64,000 nt of DNA from Papaver somniferum (GCF_003573695.1 NC_039363.1:158684406-158748405), one strand, 5' to 3'. Numbered from the stretch's first letter, positions 1 through 12,250 are shown. Notes: generated from the letters alone by a model not told the origin. Numbers and translations: made by a program.

Positions 1-60
1 AAACGTAAAAAGGAAAAAAAAAAATAAACCTAAAAAAAAAAAATTCTACCTAAGCACAGG

Positions 61-78
61 TCCGCGTCGGCAGCGCCA
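61..78 (-). other. Primer binding site candidate of a minus-strand LTR retrotransposon
   Basis: Read on the minus strand this begins TGGCGCTGCC, directly after an LTR end (TG/CA boundary at 85-86) and a short spacer. Plant Ty3/gypsy elements have a tRNA-complementary site here, usually starting TGG. It resembles the tRNA-Asp type TGGCGCCGTTGCC only at its start, so the primer tRNA is not assigned. The internal region of this element would extend left, outside the window. Poly-A/T rich sequence at 1-60 fits a 5' leader. Confidence 0.5.
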
Positions 79-84
79 AAAATT

Positions 85-2814
85 TGATGTATTTTCGAAA
101 GTTGTTGTAGATTGTGGTAAAAGGGGTTCTTTTCGAACTTGTGAAGGGAAAATTTTTTTTAGATTTAAATAATTTAGAAATGTAGAAAATTCAATTAACA
201 AGTGATATAAATTTTATGGAGAAAATAGGGGTGATGATTCCACCATTCAACAATATTTATGTAGTTTTATTTATTTTTTATTATGCAAATTTAATAATTG
301 TTTTGATTCTAACTATTGCCAAAAGCAGATTCTCAAAATATCAAAGATTAATCGCAAGCATAATACATCAAGAGTATAAAACTAAGCATGTATTATCAAG
401 AGAAAATATATTTGATTAATAAAAATCATTTAAATCATTTATTTTCAATGCAATTAATCATATATAAATATTGCAAAAATTAATCAAATAAAAATTACCA
501 CATAAATATTGCGAGAAAGGCTTCCTCTGTCACCCCTGGGATTGGGTTTAGCTACTCATGATGAAAAACCTCTCAAAATATTTCATTGATGCTCAAAAGT
601 TGATTACAATGAAGAGAAATGTCAAAAAATCAATATTCGACCGTACTTTGAGACACACAGGAAGCGTCAGGGAAGAACGATACAAATGAAGTGATGTAAG
701 CACTGTTTCTAAGTCGCGGGAAAGGAATTGGAAATTGTCGCAGTTAAGCGGCACCTTTCAACGACTTCCCTGGAGCGTATTTTGTTCTTCGTCTTCAACT
801 ACACCAGCAGAACTCTTCTCTTCTCTGCGTGATTTTCTTTTGATTCTCTCGACTCCTAAACTTTCCCCAAAGACTCTCCAAACTTTCTAAACTCTTTAGC
901 CTTGTATTTATAGTGTTTTAGAACAAAAATATCCGACCATAACACCGTATAATCTTCCATTAATCCCGTCATTGTTCGCTGCCCATATTTAACAATAATT
1001 TCCATTTTTGGCTTCTACACACGTTAGATTTGATCCTGCACGCTCTAGTGAGCCTTCTACACGTCTCAGCACTCTTTCAACGCTAGTAGAACTCCTCCAT
1101 GCACACAAGAACTTCAATTTTGATCGTGTTACAGTACACGTGCTCTGTTTTGGGTGTGTGAATCATCACGCGTTTTCCAGCCAATTCCGATCGAACCCGC
1201 TGCCCAAAATGTGTTCCTTAACCTATATCACATCTCTCTATCAAATTTCAGCCATTGAATCGACCCGTAACCCCTTCATTTTTGTGATCAAACTTCTGCC
1301 AGTTGAGAATTTCATTTCCCGCCAAAAAAACAGTTTTCAAACGAAGAAGAAAAGGGTGTCCCCCTATCCTAAACTGGGGTGCGAATAGCAGGTGTCCACT
1401 GAGGTGCCCCTTAACCGATAGTGAGAGTCCGGATAAAAATTGTCCTTCAAGGGTGCCCCGGGCAACTTTTCGAGCCGAATTTTCCAAAAATGTTTATTTC
1501 CTTAAAATACATAAAAACACAATATTAGTACAAAATAGAGTTCCAACAATACGGACATTGAGGACAAATTAGACACAAAAATGCGTCTATCAAGTAGCAG
1601 TTACCACTTACCTTGGCTCTGCCAATCCATTCAATAGCTTCACATGGTACCAGTTCATTCCTGCAACCCATGATAATCACCATTTCCTTCTCTACCAATT
1701 CACAGCAACGACAACCCCATATTTCAATTTCTTCTCGGCTTCTCAATCACCAGCACAAGGTCTTCTTTGTTTTAACTTCAATTTCACCAACAAAACCTTC
1801 TTCATTTGAATCTCCACCTCCATGAACCCTCTTCCTTGTTCTCAAACTCCGTCAGCTTCAAATCTAGCTAAAACCCACTCTTGAACTGTGAATATCTCAG
1901 CCAAAACAACAACATCCATGTTCTTCCCCAAATGTCAATTCAGTTAAAACCCTAACTCAATCATTTCACACAGAAGCCTGTATCTTCGAATCTGCTAGAT
2001 AATCTTCACTGTTCCAACTCAGATTCAAACCTTGTTCGATTCTTCCATTTCATATCTCCCACATCAATAGCAGCAATGCTTCAAACCCTAATTCCCTTCT
2101 TAATTTATGATACATCAGAGCTTCAACAACAATAGTGAAATCTTCGAATCTCCATCTCTCTCTGTTCCTCTATAATAGCTTCATCAGTTCTCTCTTACAA
2201 CAATGTCCGACTCTCCCCTCTTGATTTCAGGTGGAGAAATGAAATAAAGATAATGAGACACTGAACTTTAGGTTGAGTGTAGGAATGGGGATGGATATAC
2301 CCACTAAGGTGAAGTAGACAGGGGGAACCCAGAATGACTCTAGGCACCTGTGAATAGGACAAGGGCCAACCAAATGGCAGCCCTTATGTTGACTTAGATC
2401 GACTCCCATGTCACTCTCATGCGTCCTTATGCTCCCAATTGAACGCTTTCTACTTCTTTCGAGTTCCTCCCCCACCAACAGCCGTCTCTTACTTCTCAGA
2501 TTCACTTCTTCTCTTCAATGTCTCTTCATCACTAAAGCTGTCATGCTTTTCAGACAAATGAATATGCATCACTAAATCCGACATGCTTTTCAGATAGAGA
2601 TGAAGAAATAAAAGCAAATAATAAGAAACAATTCGCCTCTAATAGCAGTTGCACATGAAATGATACTTTTTCCATGTTTCTTCTTCTTTTGTTCCAAATG
2701 ACTCCAAAGTACCTAAACACTCAAAAGAAAACATAAGATACATATTTTACAAGAAAACATGGCAAAGAAAGCATAAACAACAGATGAATATTAAGGTATT
2801 CGAGACACCTATCA
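85..2814 (-). mobile_element. LTR of a minus-strand Ty3/gypsy element (LTR-0)
   Basis: On the minus strand the segment starts TGATAGGTGTCT at 2814 and ends in CA at 85-86, followed by the PBS-like site. Its first 120 bases share the pattern of the other LTRs in this window: TGATAGGTGT, a CCTTGAT-like block, TTTTGAGTGTTT, and GGAGTCATTGGAGCAAAAG. At about 2.73 kb it is long for an LTR but normal for Athila/Tat relatives. Short open frames inside it have no recognisable domain. A segment at about 1350-1470, rich in GGTGTCC and GGTGCCCC, differs in composition and could be an insertion. Both boundaries are inferred from TG/CA ends and neighbours. Confidence 0.6.
905..912 (-). promoter_or_regulatory. 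TATA box candidate in LTR-0
   Basis: The minus strand reads TATAAATA within CACTATAAATACAAGG, about 1.9 kb from the LTR start. A single TATA box at the U3/R border is expected in a plant LTR, and transcription would run toward lower coordinates. Motif-based call only. Confidence 0.45.
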
Positions 2815-4572
2815 TTCACCGCGTCCTTTCTCCAGTCGGACTCTGCCACCTCAGCTGACCCACGTTCCTTCGAGAACTTCCCAGCCTCAGTACAGATTGT
2901 ACCTTCGTTCACCTCTAACCTTTGCCAGTCAGATTCCGCCACGTCACTTCTCTCCACGCGCTTTGGTTATGCGTGTAGATAAGAGATTTGTGCATTTAAT
3001 GCTGATTAGATGCGTCATCTACCTATGTCCCTTTGCCAGCTGCCTCTCTCTAGACTAGGCTTTACTTTATCCATCTTGGTTGTCGAGGTATCCCTTCTTA
3101 GGATGAGAAAAAGTAGATCTGCAGAGGTATCCTCTGTTACTCCGGTTTCTATGTATAACGAGGGTTACATAGTTATCTTGTATGCGACCACTAAGATCGT
3201 GACATGTGCTCCGCGAAATATCGGTATTCACAACCAAATTTTGAGATTATTGGTGTACGAAAGATAACAATAACGTCGGGTTGACGACGTTAATCCAAGC
3301 GCTTCATGGGAGGTAACCCATCGGTTTTATATATCTATCCCTTTTGTTTTTATTTTTCTTAGTTTTTCATATCATATATTGCATTCTCATCTTAGATTTT
3401 ACAAAGTCCTATATCTATAATGAAAGTTTTGACGAAAATTCTGACTGCGCACTTGTCACGAAAATAGCTCTCGAGACTTCATACTGAGTCCGATTTGAGT
3501 GGTTGACCCCAAATTATAAACAGGACAGACTCACCTTTTCTTTCCAAAAATAAAATCTCAATCCGGAATCCGTGAAGTTGGACGATTGGTCTGGACATTT
3601 GAGTTTCGGTATTTTTCCAGAACTTTTTCAGATTGCATGTCTGTCAGTCCGGAGGCCATAACTTTTAGAAAGTTTGTCGAAACACTGTCCCCTTTTGACA
3701 AACAACTTTTGTTTAGGATGTTTTTCCTAGTTCCCTACCCATTTGTACAATTTTCGAGTTTTTCAGGGATGTTATGTCAGAAATCAGAATTTTCGGTTTT
3801 GAACATCAAGGACAATGTTGAGTTTAAGTGTGGGGGAGTAGTTAAGCATGTTTTGCTTCCATGTAAAATAAATAAATAAATATAAATCATACTCTTTGAT
3901 TTCTTTCATTCTTGAGACTTCATCTTTTGGAGTTAATTATGAGCTATTTAGGATGACACTCTAAACCTTTTTAGGTTGAAACAGTTCTTACAACTGTAGA
4001 TTGAGTTCTACTTTTTCATTCTAAAATCCTTAAATATATACGTTTATAATTGAATGCGAAACTCAGGTGCTAGCAATAGCATGGTATTTGAGTTAGAATT
4101 TGGTGACTAAGTAGTACCTGTTATCCTAAAGCGCTGGGATCAAACCTAAATTCACAAACCCTAAAGCATTCGATTGAGCTATACCTTATAAACGTACCTC
4201 AAGGCGGCTCAGTTGGATAGAATTCAGTGACTAAGCGTACCTGTTATCCGGTGATACAAGGAGTTTTGTGGATAGCTAAGCGTACCTTCTATTCTACGGT
4301 TGGTGGTGAATGGTTCTTACGAACGATAGATAAGTATATTAATCCAGTCATCGCGTGGTAACGGCGAAGGATTCCTTAATCATATATTTTCTTCTTTATT
4401 TCTTTTAATTTATCTCACAATCAAACCACTTTTGTTATTTACTTTATCTTGCTCATCAAATAACTTATCAATTACACAACTCTCTGTGGGAACGTTCTCT
4501 TACTACAGCTATATTACCAGTTAATTAGTGGGAAATATCTTGATTAATATGTTGCATTAACGACTCGCATCA
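2815..4572 (+). mobile_element. 3' noncoding region and LTR-end-like sequence of a degenerate Ty3/gypsy element
   Basis: Three plus-strand landmarks of Athila/Tat-like elements occur in order. First is GCGCTTCATGGGAGGTAACC near 3299-3320, the usual block after the coding region. Next is GGACAATGTTGAGTTTAAG followed by TGTGGGGGAG at about 3811-3838, a PPT-like tract. Last, near 4480-4572, is sequence of the type CTCTGTGGGAACG ending CGCATCA, which resembles the end of an LTR just before a PBS. No pol domain is visible. An 85-codon frame at 3010-3267 could be a decayed end of the coding region but has no recognisable motif. The right end abuts a fragment of an RT-like gene. Confidence 0.5.
3811..3838 (+). 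other. Polypurine-tract-like block
   Basis: GGACAATGTTGAGTTTAAG is followed directly by TGTGGGGGAG. The same arrangement occurs at 5626-5645, 12774-12799 and 19072-19094, so it is a conserved family landmark. In elements A-C this copy lies about 1.2 kb upstream of the real PPT/LTR junction, so here too it need not mark the LTR start. Confidence 0.55.
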
Positions 4573-4575
4573 AAG

Positions 4576-4690
4576 CCCTATGATATAATTTTTAGAAAAA
4601 CCTCTACCACTTCCATTACGACAACTAGCAAAGTCCTTAAAGGGACATTGAATTTTGTCACACTACGATTCAACATTCAATTCATGTAAT
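4576..4690 (-). pseudogene. 5' fragment of a reverse-transcriptase-like gene (copy beside element A)
   Basis: This 115-base piece closely matches 17838-17952, which is the amino-terminal part of the degenerate RT-like gene beside element C. The minus-strand translation includes FKDFASCRNGSGRGF, with a Cys/His spacing suggestive of a zinc finger. It is cut on the left by the LTR-like end at 4572 and on the right by the start of element A's LTR. The RT-like gene is broken at the same base in both places, which is the main evidence that A and C are one duplicated segment. Confidence 0.55.
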
Positions 4691-5052
4691 TGATAGGTGT
4701 CTTAAACACCTTGATTTATTATCAATTGATTATGCTTTCTTTCTATTTTTCTAGTGGATTATGTATTTTATGTTTCTTTTGAGTTTTATAGATTTTTTTG
4801 GAGTCATTGGAGCAAAAGAAGAATAAATAGGCGAAAACGAGCGAAGGCTTCATTACATGGGAAAGTGATATCGGAAGCTCATCCGAGGACAAGGGGAGGC
4901 CAGATGAAGTTTTCGTAGAAATGCTAAAGGCATGCGGGACTCTGATCAAGGAAATTAATGCTGTGAAATAATCGACAACTCATCTTGGTAGCTTGTATCC
5001 ATTTTATGGGTCACTTGGGTGCCAAAATTTGTCTCATACTACTTGACCTAGC
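4691..5052 (+). mobile_element. Truncated 5' LTR of element A
   Basis: Starts TGATAGGTGTCTTAAAC and follows the LTR consensus of elements B and C for about 360 bases, through ATGGGTCACTTGGGTGCC. It then jumps at about 5052 into internal sequence (TTTGTCTAAACCTTTGC), which in element B lies about 1 kb downstream of the PBS. The rest of the LTR, the PBS and the 5' internal region are therefore deleted. The same junction occurs in element C at about 18313. Confidence 0.7.
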
Positions 5053-5644
5053 TTTGTCTAAACCTTTGCATATTGTTTCTTCTCCTTCACCTCTTATTGG
5101 TTTGAATGTATGTGCTTCGATAATATTGTTGAAGGACTTTGTTTCATAATATCCGCATTAGCAAAACAGGTGTTATGGGTGGATCCCCAACTTTTTCAAT
5201 TGTTGGTGTATGGAGAATTCAACTTGCAAGTCGGACTGACGAATTTAAATCAAGCGCTAAGAGGGAGGCAACACATTGGTTTTGTATTTATTACTTTTCT
5301 TATTGATGTAGGCAAAACTCCAACTTTTAGAGATTTATGAACAATTTAGAATGAACACTAGCCTTTCTAAGTAGATGGATTTTTTCTTGACGATGATGTA
5401 TATATTGGCTGAGTTGGGATTAGATGCCAACTAAATAGGTTGGTGTTTATGCTCTATTGTTCAGAAGTTGCTATGAGTTGGAGTATCGGTTTTGTAATTA
5501 TATTCCTACGTTTTTATTCCATATTTCTTTTTACGCAATTTATCTTTATTTTCTTATTTTCTATATCCTTTTATGAATTTCCCACCTTAAACTTTACTTT
5601 GAATGACTAAACTTTACATTGAGGACAATGTAAAGTTTAAGTGC

Positions 5645-5673
5645 GGGGGGGGGGGGGGGGGGGGGGGGGGGGG
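5645..5673 (+). repeat. Poly-G run of 29 bases
   Basis: Elements B and C have TGTGGGGGAG-type tracts at the equivalent place (12790-12799, 19088-19094). Here the tract has become 29 consecutive G. Either a homopolymer expanded in the PPT-like block or the assembly is inaccurate at this point. Confidence 0.9.
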
Positions 5674-6839
5674 TGGGTGTTCTCATATAGAGCTTTTAGC
5701 CTTGTTAGTTTTCCCTTATATATAAAAAAATAAAAATAAAATAATAATGATAAACTCCTAAGTCTAGAAACTTGTGCCTTACACTAATGGAAAAATCGTG
5801 GTTGTAGGAGTTGAGGAACCCAACAATGGAGTTTATTCATAAAAGGACAGAGCTCAGGTGTTAGAAATAACATGATAGTTGTTACCATATCCTGGAGTCG
5901 TCACCATATCACCTTCAATTTTTATTTTTTCAAATTTTGTATTTCTCTAAGTGATTTGGTGGGGCATCAACATCGAGTTGATTTCACTGCTAGGATGAAG
6001 TAAAGTAATTGAGTTTCTAGGGGGGAAAAAGACCAAACCAATCGGAGTATATACATATGAAAAAAACTGGAAAAAAAAAGAAAAAAATAGATTGACACTT
6101 GGATAGCAATATGTGTGTGTTCTCCTTGTCTCCGTCGCCTAAACAAGCGTGGAATGCAGGATTCATAGAAATTACCATGTAATCTCCTGACAAGAAGCAT
6201 GCGCTTGGATCCGAAAGATCTAATCATGTTGTCGAATTGAAACAAAAAGTTATTATTATTGTTCAATAAAATCGACTGTTGGCTCCCATGTATATGCCAG
6301 CTGAGTTGATCTAGAATTAATATTTTCAACCGCTGGTTCCCTTGTATAAGCCAATTGTGTTGATACTAGAATTCAGACCAGTATCTCAATCCAATAGGAT
6401 TTTTAGGTTTTATCTTGACAGTGACCTTCAGACAGATATTGGAAACACTGTTTACCTTAGTCAGCATCGCAAACATCTATCTCCATATCCATCTTCTTAA
6501 TATATTCATGTGATTGTGGTTTTGTTCGGCTTTCTGAGTAGAGCTCTGTCATTTATATATGAATTGGATTTTCATAAGGGTACTTCCTCTTGTAGTCATT
6601 GAGAAAATGCCAATTAAGGAAATTGTTTAGTGTCGTTCCTAGATCTTTCACATGTGGATGGAATTTGGAGTAAAAGTTACATGAGTATACCTCGTGTAAA
6701 CCCTCACGAAACTATAACTCGTCTATTAGGGACACCTAGGGGTTTAAAGGCTTGTTATACATGATAAGACTAACTGTAACCTCAACGAAAAGGAGTTGTA
6801 TACTTTAGTTTAGTTTGCTCGGGGATTAGAAAAGTCTAA

Positions 6840-6852
6840 TTGTGGGGGAATT
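6840..6852 (+). other. Polypurine tract of element A
   Basis: TTGTGGGGGAATT lies directly before the LTR start TGATAGG. The same tract precedes the LTR at 13980 (GTGTGGGGGAATT) and at 20233 (GTGTGGAGGAATT). It primes plus-strand DNA synthesis in LTR retrotransposons. Confidence 0.7.
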
Positions 6853-8601
6853 TGATAGGTGTCTTAAACGCCTTGATTTATTATCAATTAATTATGCTTT
6901 CTTTGTTATTTTGCTTTTGAATTATGTATTTTATGTTTCTTTTGAGTTTTATAGGTATTTTGGAGTCATTGGAGCAAAAGAAAAAGAAAATAGGCGAAAA
7001 AGGGGAAAGGCGTCATTTCATGCGCAAGTGATATCGGGAGCTCATCCGAGGACAAAGGGAGGCCAGATGAAGTCTTCATTGAAATTCTAAAGGAAGGTGG
7101 AATACTGATCAAGGCAGTTAATGCGGTGAAGTAATAATTGGAAACTCATCTTGGTAGCCTCTATCCATTTTATGGGTTACTTGGGTGCAAAAAACCATCC
7201 CATACTACTTTACCTAGCTAGGTTGAGCTCAACTCATTCAAGCAACATTATACTTCTCTTATTTTCATTCAAATGGGAAATGAGAGTTGCTGCAATTCAG
7301 AGAGTGCTTAATAGTGAGGATTAATAGAGATTTACATTGGGTTCGAATATGTTGATGGTCTGTGCTAAGAGTTGAAGAAGACAACTTGATGCTGTTGAAA
7401 TATATGAGATGGAATAGATTCAAGGGCGATTAGGATCTCTGGAAGAAATTAGGGTTTGAAGATTTGGTTTGAGATCGAGAACTTCCAAGGAATGAAGATT
7501 CAGAGCTCATTTAAGCTGAGATGAACTTGGGGTTTCTGATTGAAGTTGAAGATGCAGGTGATGGGATAGGCTGATACTGCAGTGCAGTGCTGCAATGAAT
7601 GCAATTAGTTGCTTACAAAGACGATGTTGCAGCTGTGAAAGGGTTAGAAGTCAGATCCAGTTGTTGTTAATGGCTGAAGTGGTCGTCATGCTAGGTGCAG
7701 CTGGACTTGAGTAGTTTGCAGTTACACAAGACTAACAAGGTTAGAGATTTTATTGCCTGAGAAGTGATAGAGAGCCTGAACCAGAACCGCAGAGACAGTG
7801 CGAAAAGTGAGCATAATTGGTGGGATATGAGTCGGATGCAAGAGTCGGCGGATGGATATATGAGCTACGGGTCATGATTTTGGGTATATTTCCGCAAGAA
7901 ACAAGGCATTGGGATGGATGATTCTTGTGAATGTTTGAACTGCAGAGAAGTAGAGTTGAGTTTTTGGGAGTATGCACTTTCTTGTGACAGTTCCTGGTGA
8001 CAAAGGTGGCCAGAGTCAGTTTTCCGGTGACCGGATTCGGGTGATGACATCAGCATCCGGCTACCCAATTTTGACCCATAATCTCCAGAAGAGATGTTTT
8101 CACACATGGGCTTGGAGGACCTATGAGACAAGGACTTTGGGCTAGAATAAAGATTTAAAGGCTTGACCAAAGTTTGGAAAGTGTATCCTTTTGAGAATTT
8201 GAGAAATATATTAAAGGAGAGGATTTTATTCTATTCGATATCTTTGTCTACTTTTTGTACTAGGGTTTAGAAACATAAAAACCTTTCTTTTTATTCTTGT
8301 TATGAACTCCATGAACATGAGCTAGAATTTTACTACTGGTGAAATGTTTGAGTTGAATTTTGCAAACATGGTTCTTTGATTTAATGAATTAGTTTTGTCT
8401 CAATTTATCGTTCATGATTCCCTGCGAATATAGTTGTATGATTGACGTAATATAACATGATTTGTTTGTTTTGTCAAGTTGCAAATTGGTAGAACTCATA
8501 TTCATATCTATAGTTAGTTTAGGGTTTGTCATCGAGCGATATCTTTGAATACAAGTAACATAAATATGGTTATAGATTATAGTGATATATCCTTGTAATC
8601 A
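6853..8601 (+). mobile_element. 3' LTR of element A
   Basis: Begins TGATAGGTGTCTTAAACG right after the PPT. It matches the LTR of element C (20233-27972) once the MITE, the CACTA-like element and a roughly 1.1 kb internal deletion in A (at about 7530) are allowed for. A possible TATA-like site, AAATATATTAAAGG, lies near 8206. The right end is set at GTAATCA by analogy with the AATCA end before the PBS of element B; it could extend up to 30 bases further. The 101- and 75-codon minus-strand frames at 7750-8170 are not supported as genes. Confidence 0.6.
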
Positions 8602-9643
8602 TATGTGAACTATGACCTTTGTTTGAAGGGAACATTATCTATATACCCCTAGTATAAGGCACATTGAAAAATACCCTTTCAAACTTAAAATATACCCCGA
8701 ACCTTTTACAAGCCCAAAACCCGAATTATTAGGTTACTAGAATAACCTGCTTAAAAAGACATATTCTTTCTCTTCATATGTTATTTTCATTTCTCTTCCC
8801 CCATCTCTCTCTCTCTCTCTCTCCCCGGCCGGAAACCCGAAACAAATCCAAACAACGGAAAAAAAGCTGAAGAAAAACAGACTAAAGCTTTGAAATCAAA
8901 CACCAAATCAATCAGAAATCAGTAGATTAATACTATTACGTGATCTGGAAGATCAAATCTGACTGGAACACACAAAAAACAAGAAAAATAGGTTTTAGAA
9001 ATCAATTTATAGTGGATCTTCGACAAAAATATTTTGAAAAGATAAAATCGAAGGTAAACAACGATTTTGTTTCTCAATTCAGTTTATTTTTAATTTGGTT
9101 TCGATTTTTAGGGCTTCGTACATGATTTATCTTCAAATTGATTTAGGTTTTTCATATTTAGGTTTCAATTAGATTTAGGTTTTTCATACCATTGCTGATT
9201 TCCGTTGATTTCATACTAATTTTTTTTGATTTAATATTGTATGTGTTAGGAAACAACAAAATCAATTGCTTTTGTTGGTGTTAAGAAATCAGTAAAGGTA
9301 GGTTTACTAGTTTACTTGTTTTTATTCAATTTCATAGTATTTTGTTTCATTTACTGATTTCGATTCATTTAATATTGAATTGGTAGTGTAGTTTGACAAC
9401 TGAAGATAATAAAGGTTTTCGAGTAGGTAGGTTGCAACTTGGGATTAGGCGACCATGGACAAAAATAATTCCATAGAATTTTGCGAGAAAGCGGAAGAAA
9501 AGTAAGAAATTTAAATTGCAATAGAATCCAGTTGACGGTATAAGTATTGTAGTATTTAACATGAATGTTGAACTGTTGTGCATACCATGTATAGAGTAAA
9601 ACAACAGATATATAACATGATTTTTAACCAAAAGTATGGTTCA
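8602..9643 (+). other. Gene-like leader segment, copy 1 (unassigned)
   Basis: Shared almost base for base with 27973-28996. It starts with GGGAACATTATCTATATACC, which could be a transposon terminus, then has a CT-repeat (8804-8824), several exon/intron-like borders (for example GAAG followed by GTAAAC near 9051), and a short frame MDKNNSIEFCEKAEEK near 9456 followed at once by a splice-donor-like GTAAGA. This looks like the 5' untranslated and first coding exons of a plant gene or of a MULE-like transposon; I do not recognise the protein. It is cut at 9643 by element B's LTR fragment. Confidence 0.4.
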
Positions 9644-11017
9644 AGGCAGATGAAGTCCTCACAGAAATTCTGAAGGCATGCGGAATTATGATCAAAGCAG
9701 TTAATGCGGTGAAGTAATCGGCAACTCATCTTGCTAGCCTGTATCCATTTTATGGGTCACTTGGGTGCCCAAATCTGTCTCATACTACTTGACCTAGCTA
9801 GGTCGAGCTCAACTCATTCACACAACATTGTACTTCTCTTCTTTTCATTCAAATGGGTAAATGAAAGCTGATGATGTTCAAAGAGTGCTTACTGGTGAGG
9901 ATTAATAGAGATTTACATTGGGTTCGAATATGTTGATGGTTTGTGCTGAGAGTTGAAGAAGACAACTTGATGCTATTGAAATCAGTGAGATACAGTAGAT
10001 TCAAGGAAGATTATGATCTCTGGAAACAATTAGGGTTTGAAGATTTGGTTTGAGGTTGAGAACTGCCATGGAATGAAGATTGAAAGCTTATTTGAGATGA
10101 GACTAAGAAGAATTGGTAGAGATTAAAAGGGGATCTGAAACTGTCGGATGATATGGATTTGATTTAGCTGTCGCCATGAATTTATTCTTGGCAGAAAGAT
10201 GACTCAAAATTGAAGCTGCAACTGTTGAAATCGAAGGTGGGTTGCGAGGAAATAGGAAGAGTGTCTGAGATGGAAAATTGGTTGAGTTTTTTGTGTTGGT
10301 GGTCTCTGTGGGCGGTGAGAGTCGGGGAAGAAAATGGAGTTGCTGCCGGAAATATGGGTTTCGTTTGAATTTGTTATACATCCAGGATGAAGCAGAAGCG
10401 GCTCGATTTGAGAACTGGGATTGAATAGGTTTGAACTGGTGGATATTTATGAGTACCAGCTGGTTCTTGCTATTGCAGTGAATGGGATTGAAAGTTTTCA
10501 AAATGGGTAAATGGATTGCAGTCTGAGCTAGTGGACAAGGTGTTGCTGATGATTTAGAATGAAGACTGATGCAGATGAGCATATAATTGGGTTGAGATGA
10601 AATCCAGAATAAAATGACTTGTGGTTTTGCACTAATAGTGGAGTGAAGTGTGTAATGTCTGAAGATGGTTCTGCTAGTTGCCAAGGCTACAAGGAAGAAC
10701 AGGAAGAGATGGGAATAGATGGTGATGGTTCTGGTGATGTGCAGCTACAGGAAAAGTTGCAGTCATGAGTAGAATGGTTGGTTGCCATGGATTTGGTGGT
10801 GACTGTAATCTTGAAGTTGAAAGTAATGGCAGATGGATGTGCCGAGTTGATGCACATTTTGTAAAGTGTGGTAAAGATTTAATGTTGGCATTGCAGGGAA
10901 AGAACATGGAATGTTGGTGGATTTGAGTGGGAGTCTGAATGTAGCAGGAAAAAGCATAGTTGATGAGTCTAGAATGAGTCAGTGGTAATTATTTTTGACG
11001 TATTACGATAGCAATCA
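9644..11017 (+). mobile_element. 5' LTR of element B, left-truncated
   Basis: Enters the LTR consensus in mid-sequence (GGCAGATGAAGTCC) and continues in parallel with 13980-15147 and 20233 onward. It ends GCAATCA at 11017, five bases before the PBS. Compared with C it has lost sequence shortly before its end, after ATGAGTCAGTG. The 193- and 77-codon minus-strand frames here recur in the other LTR copies only as fragments, so they are not called as genes. Confidence 0.65.
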
Positions 11018-11022
11018 AACTT

Positions 11023-11040
11023 TGGCGCTGTTGTCGGGGA
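11023..11040 (+). other. Primer binding site of element B (tRNA-Asp type)
   Basis: TGGCGCTGTTGTCGGGGA differs at two positions from the complement of the 3' end of plant tRNA-Asp (TGGCGCCGTTGCCGGGGA), the usual primer of Athila/Tat-type Ty3/gypsy elements. It lies five bases after the LTR end. Confidence 0.8.
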
Positions 11041-11083
11041 GGCAACGGGTTGTTATTTGTTTTTGGTTCAGGTACCTAGTTTT

Positions 11084-12250
11084 ATGGAAGAAGCATATTG
11101 GAGCAATCAATACGTCTTTCAACCTCACAAATATGAAAACTATCACCCTTATGAGGACTACAATCAAAACCAATCCTTTGGTTATGATCAATATTCCACG
11201 TACCCTTTTAGTTATTCTCACACTTTCCAACCTTCTTATGGTGGGTATAAGTGAGAAACCACAAAAAAGGGATCATGTTAATATTTCTTCTAGTTTGGTA
11301 GATGAAATGAAACAATTTATGGTCATCATGGAGGCAGTTTGTAGTAAACCAAGCATGGAACCAGTTTTATCGACCAAATGTGCTCATAGTATGTTTGGAC
11401 CAATTTATGATCGTAGTTATGATCGTTCACCCATTCAAAGGGAAGATAATTGTCCCATCAATACTAGAATATTTCAGATTCTACTTTTGCCTTGTCAAAC
11501 GAGCTTTGCAACCAAATGGAACATTATATTCAGAATTTGGATAGATCACTCCAAGATCTTCAACGAGGTGTTTCCGACGTAAGAAAGGCCATTGATGAAT
11601 ATAAACGGAAAATAAACAATTGTGTTGAACAAGACCAACCTTTGGAGATAATTGATGATATTAGTGTACTTGACTCAACTCTTGATCTTAACAATAACCA
11701 AGCACCTATTCAAAAGGTACATGAGTATGATGAAACTAGTGTTCACAAGAATTTCCTTATAATAAGGTTTGAGTCTAACGAAGACGAGTATGTTGAGAAT
11801 GATACCTATTCGATCTATATTTTGGAAGACCCAATTAAGCTTACAAATGATTGTAATGATGATATTAATGTCGAGCCTTCGGTTAAGTGAGAAAATGACG
11901 AAGAATAGTTGCAAAGTTTGATAGAGGACCATGATATGCAAGAGGTGAGTAATTCACTTGAATTTTTCAAGGATGAAGAGGATTTCGTAATACAAGAGAT
12001 TGTGATAGGTTTGTCTAAACCTTTGCATATTGTTTGTTCTCCTTTACTTCCTATTGGTTTGAATGTATGTGCTTCATTAATATTGTTGAAGGACTTTGTT
12101 TCTCAATATCCCCCATTAGAGAAACTTGATTCTCATACTATATGTAGGTTTTGGAACGAGAAACCGAGGAAGTTCCCGAATTCTATGTTCTTTATACACT
12201 TCCAAGTATGGACAAGAATAAGTGTCGGGGGAATTTTTATCGGTCAATAG
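11084..12250 (+). pseudogene. Gag-like coding remnant of non-autonomous element B
   Basis: Three consecutive frames read through this region with shifts and stops. Frame one begins MEEAYWSNQYVF and is rich in Tyr, Gln and Ser. The next (to about 11500) carries SSLVDEMKQFMVIMEA. The third (11492-11890, then 11909-12250) starts MSNELCNQMEHYIQNLDRS, with a predicted coiled coil, acidic stretches and the LLKDFVSQYPPLEKL segment found again in element C. There is no zinc knuckle and no protease, RT or integrase motif before the 3' LTR. By position after the PBS it is the element's own gag-like frame. Its function is unknown; elements of this kind are moved by enzymes supplied by relatives. Confidence 0.5.

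Larger units (their letters stand above)
5053..6852 (+). mobile_element. Internal remnant of non-autonomous gypsy element A
   Basis: Corresponds to 12008-13979 of element B. It keeps a fragment of the coding remnant (ICASIILLKDF-like), the GCGCTAAGAGGGAGGCAAC block near 5253, the nested hairpin at 5586-5641, a G-tract, and the long 3' noncoding region ending in TTGTGGGGGAATTT. A further internal deletion near 5160 removes the stretch that encodes the TLPSVDKNKCRGHF-type motif in C. No gag zinc knuckle, protease, RT or integrase remains, so it depended on another element for movement. The 120-codon minus-strand frame at 5967-6329 recurs only in part in B and C and is probably a by-product. Confidence 0.65.

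Noticed and set aside
1320..1480. GGTGTCC/GGTGCCCC-rich stretch as a possible coding exon
   Set aside because: Short overlapping frames on both strands without recognisable protein; best left as part of LTR-0 or a small insertion.
5967..6329. 120-codon minus-strand open frame in element A, with similar frames at 13100-13354 and 19316-19666
   Set aside because: The three copies carry different frameshifts and homopolymer-driven differences, have no recognisable domain, and lie opposite the conserved 3' noncoding region.
10103..10684. 193-codon minus-strand open frame in element B's 5' LTR
   Set aside because: The equivalents at 14592-15292 and 20826-21532 are broken into several frames. Low-complexity Ser/Pro/His content fits antisense reading of a GA-rich LTR.
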